64,000 nt of DNA, from contig NC_080589.1 of NCBI RefSeq assembly GCF_029962835.1, positions 22,519,586 to 22,583,585 on the forward strand. The letters are read 5' to 3'. This document shows, in pieces, positions 48,140 to 58,959 of this stretch (position 1 is the stretch's first letter; the number at the start of each line of letters is the position of its first letter). The translations under genes were made by a program, and so were the position numbers. The notes beneath the pieces were generated by a model. The model did not search any database. It was not told where the DNA came from and was given only the letters and a program-made list of their open reading frames with translations. This DNA comes from Magnolia sinica. Its lineage: Eukaryota; Streptophyta; Magnoliopsida; Magnoliales; Magnoliaceae.

Positions 48140-50050
48140 GTGCTCTGTTAGCCCCTCCATGATGTATGTGTTTCATCCATTCCGTTCATCCATTTTTACA
48201 AATCATTCTAGTGCATCACCCCAAAAATTAGAGGGATATAAATCTCAGGTGGACCACACCATAGGAAAATAATAATAATTGGATAAGCATCATTAAAATC
48301 CTCCTAAGGCCCACTGTACTATTTATTTGACATCCAATCTTTTAATTAGGTCATACAGGCCCAGATGAAGGGAAAAAACAAAGATCAGCTTGATCCAAAG
48401 CTTTTATGGTCCCCAAAAGTTTTTTCATGGTCGACGCTATTCAACACTGTTTCCTGTAATGTGGCCCACTTGAGATTTTGATATACCTAATTTTTTGTCC
48501 CATTCCACAAAATGATCTGAAAAAATAGATGAATGGCATGGATGCAACACATACATCATGGTAGGGCCCACAGAGCACCGACCATCAGCCACTGGCCGAT
48601 GGCAGTGGAGTAGCCAGTCCGTTCCCATCTTGGAGCTGGACGGGAATTCTTTCCCAGGAAGTTCCCGCGTTGGGATGCATGGTGGGGGCCACCTTGATGT
48701 TTATATTCCATCCAAGCCGTTTAAAAGGTCATTTTCACTGGGATGAAGTGAAAATACCAAAAATTAGACCCCTTCGTGGCCATATAAATGTTTCAACGGT
48801 GGTCACTAAATCTCCACTGTTTCCTCTCGTGTGGTCGATTCAAGTTTTGAATATACCTTATTTTTGGCTGCATAACCTAAAATGATCTGTAAAATCGGAT
48901 GGACGGTGTGGCTTTCACACAAACATCTCAGTGGGGCCCACCCAGATTCCATGCGCTGGAACTTCCTGCGTTAGGCTTTTGCGGGAACGGAAACGCTCAC
49001 CTGCGAACTAGTTTGTACGTACAAGGTACGAACTTTTTTGAGAACCCATCCTACGTGATGTGGATACAAAATCTGAACCGTTCATGTGAAGCAGCACCTT
49101 GTGAAACTCCCGGAGCCCAAGTTTTACTTTCATCTAAAATTTTGATGGCCCATGCAAAATGAAAACATTTTCCTCCCTTTATTTGCATTTCTCTTTTCCA
49201 TGGCCCAACAGAATTTTAGATTAGGTTGAAATTTTGGCACATGGGGTTTCATGGAATTCTGCATCACATGGACCGTTCAGATTAGACACCGAAAAGGTAC
49301 GCACGTGCATAGGTGCGCAGGGGAGCATGACTCTTGCGGGAAATCTGCGTCCCTTTTAAGGAGGACACGGATTGCGTACTAACCCCGCCCGTCCCTGGCT
49401 CCGAACGGGCAGTTCTGTGGACGGGCCCACCGTGATGTATATGTACATCCAAACCGTCAATCCCCTTTCTCAGATTATTTTAAGGCACAAATACATAAAT
49501 GAGGCAGATCCGGCGCTCAAGTGGACCACACCAAATAATAATTTTGGTTGCATTAAAATGCACCGGTTGCATTAAATGCAAGAGTCATCTGTGATGTGGT
49601 CCATTTGATTGTTGGATCTAACTCATTTTTTCCTTAATGCCTTAAAAAAATATGAGAAAAGGGATAGAAGGTTTGGATCTAAAGATACATAACGGTGGGC
49701 CTGCCCACAGAACAGCCCGTTCGGAGCTAGGGACGGGCGGGGGTAGTACGCAATCTGTGTCCGTTGTACGAACGGTTCAAAGATCAAAGTTACATGGGCC
49801 ACTGTGATTTTTTTTTACCATCCAACCTATTCATTAGGTCATGTAGCCGTGGATGAAGTGAAAACACAAAGATCATCTTGATCTGAAACTTCTCAAGCTC
49901 TCAAGAAGTTTTTAACGGTGGACGTTCAATCCCCACCTTATAGTCCAATTAATCATTGGACTTGTTTCTTTTATTGGATCACACCTTAAATCATCTAAAA
50001 AGATTGATGGACGATGTGGATCAAACACATAAATCATGGTGAGGCATAAA
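48140..50050. repeat. Foldback repeat cluster inside the Harbinger element
   Basis: Copies run about 48,146-48,573, 48,675-48,945, 49,418-49,712 and 49,795-50,045. All have GGATGGACGGTGTGG-type and CATCATGGT..GGGCCCAC-type blocks. The copies differ, so they are separate insertions or old tandem growth. Confidence 0.75.
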
Positions 50051-50705
50051 GAAATTCTGCAGGTTAAAGGTTGATTTTGTATTGCGCAAGCAATTGAAAA
50101 GAAAAACTTTCCGTAATAACTTGAAAAGGGGTACTTTTGGAAGCAAAAAATTTTTGTTTAATGAAAAATCACGGAGCGCATTCCGCGTTCACCATTAAGC
50201 CAGACTCCTATCACTGAAAGAATTCAGTGAAAAACCACTTAGCGCTTTCCGTCTTTCGCATTAACAAGCACCACTAAACACGGAAAATTTTCCACATTCC
50301 GCGTTAAGTGCAAAAATTCAGCGTTAACAAACATGGCCTTACTGTCAGATGATACACTCAATCTGAAGCCGTTAGATCTAGGATCATGTTTCCATGATCA
50401 TAGTGTTTATATGATGGCCTCATTGTGGATGGTGGATATCCTAGAAAAAATCCATTGATTATTTAAATTTTGAATATGAGGTTTTAACTCTTTTCCTTGG
50501 AATATGAACTGCTCCGTAGCCTTTGTTTTGTTTGCCATTTATTGAAACTTTAGGATCTTTAAATTTTGAAGATTTCAGACACAGCCATCATCAGCTTTGC
50601 ATGTATCCATGTGAACGGTTTGGATCGACGAAAATGGCCGCAGTTCCAACGGCTAAAATCTTAATAAATTCTAGAACAGTTAAGGACACATTGTAAGCTT
50701 GTATC

Positions 50706-51329
50706 AAACCTTTGCCTTACAAAGACATCAACCTTATCTCTCTTGTCCAGAGAAACTCACGTGAGAAGTGAGAAATGAGATGCTTTGTGTATGGACTCGG
50801 ATAACGCAGCGCAGAATACGGCACCGTGTGCTGTGTTGACGTGGCAAAGGTTTCTGGGCCTCACCATGATGTATATGTTATATCCACACCTTTCATATTT
50901 TACCAGATTAATTTATGACATGAGGACAAAAATGAGGCATATTCAAAGATTACTCTTGCCCAGGTGGTAGACTCTCGGGAGTTTCAACTCCAGGTCAAGG
51001 GTTCGAGTACCTATAGGTGGTGAAATTCCACCCGCGTGAGTGTGTGGGGCTGTGTGTGCGTGTGGTAAAAAAAAAAAAAAAAAAACCTTTGCCTTTCTAA
51101 GACATCAACCTTATCTCTCTTGTCTAAGGAAACTCTCGTGAAGTGAGAAATGAGTTGCTTTGTGTATGGACTCGGTTAACGTAGCGCAGAATACGGCACC
51201 GTGTGCTGTGTTGATGTGGCAAAGGTTTCTGGGCCTCACCATGATGTATGTGTTACATCCACACCTTTCATACATTTTACAAGATTAATTTATGACATGA
51301 GGACAAAAATGAGGCAGATCCAAAGATTA
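50706..51329 (+). repeat. 247-bp direct duplication flanking a SINE
   Basis: Segment 50,706-50,952 (AAACCTTTGCC to CAAAGATTA) recurs at 51,083-51,329 with about 5-10 percent difference. A SINE fills exactly the gap between them. Confidence 0.85.
50953..51085 (+). mobile_element. tRNA-derived SINE, full-length copy
   Basis: CTCTTGCCCAGGTGGTAGACT (A-box region) is followed by GGTCAAGGGTTCGAGTACC (B box GGTTCGAGT), then TAGGTGGTGAAATTCCACCC and a GTGTGTG stretch. It ends in an A tail of about 20. It is the longest of four copies of this family in the window. Confidence 0.8.
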
Positions 51330-52640
51330 AGTGGATCACACCACAGGAAATAGTAGGAATTGAATGCATATGATTGAAAACTTTTTGGGCCACGAAAGTT
51401 TAGGATCGAGATGATATTTTTGTTTTCCCTGTATTTAGGTCTGTGAATACTTATAAACAGATTGAATGACAAATAAATATCATGGTGGGCCCTAGAAAGG
51501 TTTCAATAACTGGCATCATTGTCCCACTGCTTTCTGTTTTGCCGTCGACCTGAGATTTAAATCTTACTCTTTTTTCTTTTCTTTTTTTTGATCAAAATAG
51601 ATGGACGGTGTGGATATAACACACGCATCATGGTGAGGACAGATAACCTTGCACGTTAACACACTACTGTAGTGGTGGCGTGCGGCACAACGCGCAGTCC
51701 CCTTTCCACTGGAAGCTGATCGGCTGGTATACCAGCCACCACCGACCTGGCTGGTGTGTTGACGTCACCAAGTTTTGTTGTTATGTCCACTTTAGATGTG
51801 AATTTGACTATTTTTAAGGTTTATGCATTAAAATAATCTGCAAAATAGATGGACGGTGTGGATTTAACACACGCATTGTGGTGAGACCAAAGAACCTTGG
51901 ACGTTAATACACTATTGTAGTCGTGGCGTGGGTCACAACACGCACGCAATCCGCAGAGTGTACCACACACCCACGACTTTGCTGGGGGCGGATTACTTAC
52001 TACGCCCACCTCTTCGGAGCTCGGGATAGGCGGACGCTCCAAGTGCCAGTAAAGGTCCACTCCAAGTGCCATTAAAGGGCCACCGTGATGTCTGAAATTT
52101 ATCCACACCGTCCATTCATTTTTCCATATCATTTTAGAATATTTGTCATCCAACCTTTTGACATGGTCTTATAGACCCGGATGAATTGAGAAAACAAATA
52201 TCATCTTGATCCTAAACTTATGTGGTCCCTAAGAATTTTGTAACGGCAGTAATTTAATTCATACCGTATGGTCCATTTGAGCTTATTTTTGTATTCATAA
52301 TTTAAAATGATAAAAAAAATAAAATGATTAGACTGTATGTGGATAAAATTCATATATCACTGTGGTCCCAATTGAAATATTTACAAGGCCACATAAGTTT
52401 TAAATCAAGTTAGTATTTGTGTCATGTTTATCACAATATGAATGACGTTATGAACGGTATAGATGGCATGCAAACATCACTGTCAACCGGGAGGTTTCAA
52501 TGGTAAGAATTTTCCTACCCACCTTTTCCTTCGGTGCGGCTCACTTATGCGTTGGATCGTTCTAACTTTTGATCAAGTCTAAAGAGCTCGCAAAACGCAT
52601 GGACAGAGTAGATTTGGCGCAAACATCATGTTGGCCTCAC
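51229..52640. repeat. Foldback repeat copies
   Basis: A near-full copy lies at 51,229-51,645. A right-arm fragment lies at about 51,780-51,890. Another copy, with its middle, lies at 52,070-52,620. Between them (51,650-51,780 and 51,895-52,070) is GC-richer sequence holding GCTGGTGTGTTGACGTCACC. Confidence 0.7.
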
Positions 52641-53441
52641 CTAGGTTTGGAGCTAAGGAACATCCTGCGAAAGCCTTTTGACGGAAATCCGTGTTCACGG
52701 GCGGAAATGGATTGGCTAATCCCCCTGCCACTAGCTCCGTGGCTGGTGATCGGTGCTCTGTGGGGCCAAGGGGAGTAGTCAATCCGTTTCCCCCTTAACC
52801 GTTCGTACAACTCCGAGCTGGAGGTTCGTCAGCGCTGAGCTGTTTTCGCACGACACATGCCCCACCAGCAGGTCGGTGGTGGGTGGTAGGTACACCATCT
52901 AATCGGCTACCCTTTTCAATTTCCATGGCTTTCCAATATACGTACCGAACTCGGATTGCGTGCTGTCCCACACCGGAGCGGATTAGGTGTTACCCGGATA
53001 CGCCTTATAACGGTGTTCCGCTGGCCGTGATGATGCCGTTGCTTAGGTTTTCAGCTATATGTGCGGGGCTCACCTCGATGATGTTGTTGATGTGGTTGTC
53101 GGCCGTGCATGTCGAGGCGTAACATAATTGAAATTGCGGCTCCATTCAAACCAACTATGACCCAAGCATGAATACGTCGTAGCGCCAAGATACATGTAGT
53201 GTATGACCCAAATATGTTGAGATCTCCTGTTCACCCACTCACTTAATCTATAAATATGATCAGACAACACTCAGAGGGTGGGGTTCATCCTCCGATGATG
53301 AGTTGCACCTTTTATCTTCTATATGAAAAGACCTTTAAATATAAATAAATAAAAATGAGGAAGGGATTTTTATGTTCGGTCATGGAGAACAGTTGTGAAA
53401 CACCTTTCCAGGTGAAGAACTGGATCCATCGTGCGAGCGTA
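52641..53441. other. No gene seen
   Basis: Fragments of GC-rich repeat such as GAGCTAAGGAACATCCTGCG resemble 48,960-48,980. Nothing else is supported. Confidence 0.4.
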
Positions 53442-54832
53442 TGTTCACGACCCCAAGTGCGGGGCTATACTGTAGTAATAACTCGGCGAGAGTGAGGTCG
53501 AATCTACAACAAATGGAGAACACGACAAAGAATTCATCTAAGTCCAATGGTATGTCAGCATTTTTAATCCAACGATTTAGAAAATGGTTTTAAATAATCA
53601 AGATAAAAGCCTAAGGATCCAGGAATCCACTCGTAGCAATTACAATATATATTTTATTGATTTAACGATTATAACTCAATTGGAATCGAAGTCCTAATCA
53701 TCTAATAAAAAAAATAGAGCAGTTAAACCATTTATAAACAATATTGGAATATGAATTCAATTGAACAATTCTCTCATGAATCACTCGGACATCAATCATA
53801 GAGAATTAAAAGTATCCAAAACACTTTTAGGTATCATTTGATCAATTAATTACACATATTGATTCCTTCTCTAGGTCGAGGCTAAAAAATTGTTAAATTA
53901 AGCATTCATCACACCCAACATGCACAACAAATTAAGAAATAAATAACTCATAGACTTTAAAGTAAAATCAAATCTATTCAATTTAATATCATAATTCCAA
54001 CCATTGCTTGCTGAATTAAATAAACTAAATAATGTAATAAATTACAAGCTTAATCCATTAGCCTTAACTAAGAGATTAACCTAACAAGACTAACATTTTA
54101 GAAAAAATAAAAAGATCAACTAGAATCCGTGAAGAAATCGAAGTGGAAGAGCATTGTTGAGGCTCTACGTAGGCCTTCTCTCCCTTTTCAAGCCTTAGAA
54201 GATACTTTGGAATGTCATAGGTATTATTTATAATTGTGGAACACCGACTTTTGCACCGACTTCAAGATTTCGCAAACCGACATTGGATTTACGCACTTTT
54301 TTACGCTTCGGTTGCACTGAAATTGCATATGACAAAGTTGTGCAGAATCTGTCAAATTTTGGTGGGACCGAAGTTTGCTTTAGTGGGATCGAATTGAGGC
54401 TGAAAATTTCGCTTTCTTGATGGACTATTTTGTGCGATTTTGGTTGGACCAAACTAGACTTTAGTGGGATAGAAATATGTTTTTGGAATTATTTCAGGAG
54501 TTTCTCTTTTCAGACTCGAAATTTCAGAATATGATTTTTCTGGCCAATTTTCAGGATTCATTTCATTTACTTCAAATCTTTGATTGTCTTCATTCCTCAA
54601 TTAGTTTCCTTGGATATTTGGCATGTGAATTCTTCATTAATGACTTCCATATCTCCAAATTTTTATTTGTTAATCTTTTGAGTATAAATCTTCTCTTTAA
54701 GTATTCTTTTTTCTTTGGCTTTCAAAATCACCTCGCAAGAGTAAACATGTGAAAATAGATCGATTAAGCGTATTTATGTTCTTAAAACCAATGAATAGCA
54801 AGGGAGAAATATGCAATATTTCACACTCAACA
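53442..54832 (-). mobile_element. Athila-like LTR (1.39 kb)
   Basis: On the minus strand it begins TGTTGAGTGTGAAATATTGC after the purine tract TTGAGGGGTG and ends GCACTTGGGGTCGTGAACA. It is the reference copy for the split LTR at 545-1790/21,230-21,766 and for the fragment at 21,767-22,892. Confidence 0.7.
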
Positions 54833-56555
54833 CACCCCTCAACCATAATTTTGCTAGTTTTGAGCAAAACATGTGAAGAATGAATGTTTCAAGCCTTCAG
54901 TTTTCAAATCTTTTTTTAGAAAATAATATCTTGTGCAATCCTATACATGTGAGTAGAATTCAAAGATATAAGGATGAAATCTCATCAATCTAAAGTTCAA
55001 TGTCAATAGCAATATTTTAAAGCAAGTTCTTCTTTTTCAATTACCTAATATAATGCACCAAACATCAAGTTTCTAGTGTGTTCAGTGACTCCCAACTTGT
55101 ATTCTATACAAGGTAACCTTCTTTCATAATGTTAGCCATGCTTATCACTTCCAAGTGGATAGATCAAAACAAGTTACTGACTCTGAACCTATCTCCTTCT
55201 CACTTATTTTTGCAGCTTCCAATTTTATATCGATGACTTTTACACTATTCATCCCTTTTGTTTTTATTTCTCATCGAAACATATCTAATAGGTAGCCATT
55301 TTTTATCTTACTATTTTTTAGCTGCTTTTTTTCTTCTTATTTTCATACTTAAGGTAGATAAGGATCTTCAGACTTGGTTCCTAATAACTTTTTAGTAATT
55401 GTCAAGCTAAAACTAAGATTTCAAATTATCTTTTCAGGATATGATTTAGGTGTGAATTTGTGAATTAGACTCAATTGATGTTTAACTTTTCTATTAATCA
55501 ATTCATTGAAAGAACTTATTCAAAAATCTACTAATTAAACTAAACTTTAGATTTTTAAAAGATACTCTATATCTTCTCCTAATACTCACAATTTATTCAG
55601 ATTTACAACATAACTACATTAAAAAAGAGTTTTGAAACTGAAATTTTAATTTTTTTTGAAAATGTTTACTCAAAACTAAGAGAATACTGATTAGATCTAT
55701 CTAATCTCACCCCAATATAAAATCTACATTGTCCTGAATGTAAGAAATATACAATAATAGCAGTAATGAGACTGTCAAATAAAAGAATGAGTTAGAAAGA
55801 TAGTACTTGAGGAAGATGAATGAATCAATTAAAGTATTTAATGTGTAATTGGATTGGTACGAAACTAAAGCAAAACTAAAACAAATTAATCCTAAAAATC
55901 CCACTCTTAAGAAAGTAGTAAATTCTTAATCCTAACTACCACTTATCCTGAGGCATCGATTCTTCCTCTAACAAGTATCTTAACAGATTTCTGGCAAAGT
56001 TTTCAACAAGATCATCTAGAGACCTACTTTGGAGTAAGTTTGGCTGTCCTGGACCGTCATCATCCATAGAAATCTGTACACCTCACCAAAGAATTTATTC
56101 TTTACACCCTGAGGTGTCTAAAGAGTGTATGTTTCACTTGCAACAGAAAAAATTTCAATGTGAGGATGCTGAGGTGAATAACAGACTACAAACAATTGAA
56201 TATTAGAAAATTTGTGCAATGTAGTCTCTCTAAAATCTGAAGTCTTAAACTTCTATTCAGAATTCAGCTCCTCCATCTATAATGGTAAGAATTCAGCATT
56301 TGTGGAGGGTTGGTTTTCAATACAATTATCTACCCGATCAATTTTAGGTACTGGGAAACAATCCCGCAGGCATTCACTATGTCTCTAATCATAGGATCAT
56401 TTTAATCTTCAAAGTGTGTGAAACAGACTTCTAGAGGTTCAAGAGTTTTAGTTGAAAGAGGCTCATCATCTTCAAATGTATCAATCAAGTTTACCTCATG
56501 AATCACATTCTCATTCTTTTATTGTTTGTGCACATTAAACACATTCAGTTTATGG
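54833..56555 (-). mobile_element. Decayed internal region of the Athila-like element
   Basis: No reverse transcriptase or integrase is seen where they would be expected between the protease and the LTR. Traces such as NVIHEVNLIDTFEDDEPL follow the protease with in-frame stops. The element was shortened by a large internal deletion or was non-autonomous. Confidence 0.55.
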
Positions 56556-56960
56556 TCATATTCCCAAAGAAATCTTCATAATCCCATTCCGACAATTGAT
56601 TATAGCATTAGTAGTGGCCAAGAATGGTCGGCCTAATATGACAGGGATTTGAGTGTTCTCGTTTGTAACTGGGTGTATATCGAAGATGATGAAATCTACC
56701 GAGTAGAATAATCTATCTGCTTGGACAAACACATCTTCTACCACACCCCTTGGTATCCTAGTCGAGCGGTCGGTCAATTGTATTGTTGTCATGGTGGATT
56801 TCAACTAACCAAGGCCTAATTGCTTATGTACCGATTATGGTATCATATTAACACTTGTCCTAAGGTCTAAAAGTGCTTTATTAACCCGGAAGTTTCCTAT
56901 TACACATGAGACCGTAGGACTTTCAAAATCCTTGTATTTTGGGCGAGGTTTGATTTATGA
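56556..56960 (-). pseudogene. Athila/Tat-type aspartic protease remnant
   Basis: The minus strand reads PTVSCVIGNFRVNKALLDL, then the active-site region as LDLRTS in place of the usual DLGAS (56,852-56,870). After that come SVHKQLGLG, RIPRGVVEDVFVQ, VDFIIFDI and QIPVILGRPFLATTNAIINC. TAA and TAG codons interrupt it near 56,840 and 56,815. Retroviral-type proteases cleave the polyprotein. This one has lost its active site. Confidence 0.8.
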
Positions 56961-57000
56961 TGGCACTCACCTATTCAGTTAACAACATGAGTATTGGGCC

Positions 57001-57395
57001 ACGACAATGTCAAGCCTAACTTGAAGAGAGTGAGGATGAGACGGGAAGTGAAGAGGAAGAAAGTGATGAAGAAGAGAACGAATATGAAATAGAGGAAGGA
57101 AGCGAGGGAGAGGAAGAGCAGGAAGAGGAAGAAGAGGAGGCCCAAGACTCTGATGGGGGCTCTCCTCTTGCAACACATAAGCACCACCGTGATCGGGCTA
57201 CTTTGGAAGCCTGCTTAGCTTAGATTGAGGAGGGCCAAGTCACCCTGCAATAGGAGGTCAGTGAGACCCGGGCAAGGCTTGAAGAGAGTCAGGCCTTCAT
57301 GAAATAGAAATTCAAGAAGGTGTCTCATACCTTGAAGGCTCTCCTGTGCTATCTGTAGGATAAGGGTGCTCCTCCATCAGCAGATTCAGACGGCT
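57001..57395 (+). pseudogene. Acidic and coiled-coil coding remnant with four internal TAGs
   Basis: An acidic tract (runs of E with S and D, 57,020-57,150) is followed by RATLEACLA, IEEGQVTLQ, EVSETRARLEESQAFMK and KFKKVSHTLKALLCYL. These segments are separated by TAG at 57,221, 57,251, 57,305 and 57,356 and end with TAG at 57,393. The heptad-like leucines suggest a coiled coil. It may be the tail of a retroelement ORF. The family is not recognised. Confidence 0.45.
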
Positions 57396-57696
57396 AGTCC
57401 TATGTTGTAGTCGTCTTTAGGTTTTCTTTGCTTTCCTATTTCTTATGTTATAGCCTTGATAAACTTAGTAGTAGGGTAGATTTTATGGTGTGTTTGATGT
57501 TTAAAGTTTTGTTAGATTTAGCTCACATGCATCTTCGGTCATGGTCCATGTAAACCTACCTCCCATGTATTATGACAATTTTGGTTTAATGAAATGCATG
57601 CTACACCTTTTGTTATGAAATGTATAGAATGCTTGAGAAATTGAGTGTTGTTATGCTAAATCTTACACATTTTGCACCCTATGTGGTATATATGGA
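57396..57696. other. Spacer with 3'-UTR-like character
   Basis: T-rich, ending with AATGAAATGCATGC. No coding. It separates the acidic remnant from gag. Confidence 0.4.
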
Positions 57697-58928
57697 ATGC
57701 CACCTAAGGCCACTCGGAGTATGACACGTCTTACACTTGGCAATCGATTGACAGGGCACCTCCCCTAAGCGATATCCATACAGACCACAGTTTGGGCCCA
57801 GATCACGAGACTATGCCAGATTCACAGCCGGCCACTGGCACCACAAATGGGCCGACACCTTTTACACCACTGGTTCCGGAGTAGAACCGTGCGTCTACCT
57901 TGACGCCTCACATGCCTCAAGTGGCTCCTCCTCCTAATAAGTTGGAGCAGATGATGCTCCTTATGCAGTAGCAGCAATAGTAGATTTGGACCAACATAGC
58001 AGGGGCCCTTGCCCAGAATATGAGTGTGGTCCCGCCTGCATCACCTGTGCACCCTGCTGGGAACATGAGTGCCAACGGCTTATTTGAGTAATTTCAGCGC
58101 TTCCGACCTCCTACTTTTGCGGGTACTCACAGACCCTAGGAGGCCGAGCATTAGCTTGACTGCATCTCTAAGATGCTGAAGCCACTGCACTGCACTGAGG
58201 CAGAGCAAGTTGAGTTGGTCACAGAAGTCAGTCTCTAGTGGGACAGTATCCTTCAGACTGTTGCTCCCAGTTACGTATGGACATGGGAGGCTTTTGAGAC
58301 ACGCTTCCACGGGAAGTATTTCCCTCTCACCTACCATAATGAGAAGGAGGAAAAGTTCCTTCGCCTTCGACAGGGAGGGATGACTGTGGCGAAATATAAG
58401 AATAGGTTCACGGAGCTAGCCAGATATGCTCCTTTAATCCTAGTGAGCGAGCCGATGAAGATGCGACGATTTTCTAAGGGTTTGTGGCCTGAGATCCGCT
58501 TGAAGATGTGTTGCGCTATCATTAACAACTATGTTGAGCTGGTGAGCATGTCCTTGCAAGTTGAGCAGGATGGGGATAGGTTATACTGTACGCGTGTACC
58601 TATGGTTCCTAGGCCTCGACCAGATTTTCCGAGCAGACCGTTCCTCGGTAAGAGGCCACATACAGATTCTCCTCCTTGGCTTACGGCTCCATCGACACAT
58701 CAGAGGCGACCTGATGTATGGTGCACTTACTGCAAGAGGTCGAGCCATTTTGACACTTACTGCTTCACCAGGATGAGGGACAACAGCTTCATGCCCCCTC
58801 AGAAGATTAATCATCAGATGCCACTAGCTGTCTCAGCTCCACCTCTACGATCAGTACTGCCTACACAGCCTTCTTACAGGCCATCTGTACCTCGATTTAG
58901 GCCTCCTCAACGGCCTATGACACCATAA
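57697..58928 (+). pseudogene. Ty3/gypsy gag, many in-frame stops
   Basis: Starts MPPKATRSMTR. After a frameshift the capsid part is clear: FQRFRPPTFAGTH, KMLKPLHCTEAEQVELVTEV, YFPLTYHNEKEEKFLRLRQG and YKNRFTELARYAP. A CCHC knuckle CTYCKRSSHFDTYC follows, with spacing 2-4-4. In-frame stops include TAG at 57,969, 57,978, 57,981, 58,137, 58,152 and 58,236, and TAA at 58,089. The last 182 codons (58,380-58,925) are open. Gag would form the particle that packages the element RNA. Confidence 0.85.
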
Positions 58929-58959
58929 CCAAACTGTTCTCAATAAGCTTGTGTGCACT

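Larger units (their letters stand above)
44917..50338. mobile_element. PIF/Harbinger element with transposase and Myb-like gene
   Basis: The left end is GGCCCCGTTTGTTAAATCTGAA. The right end, on the other strand, is GGCCATGTTTGTTAACGCTGAA. TTA flanks both sides (44,914-44,916 and 50,339-50,341), as expected of this superfamily. Both canonical genes lie inside on the minus strand. The part at 48,050-50,050 is filled by foldback repeats. Length is 5,422 bp. Confidence 0.75.

Noticed and set aside
56975-57187. Leucine/phenylalanine-rich minus-strand frames
   Set aside because: They are the reverse of the acidic GAG/GAA-rich plus-strand coding remnant.
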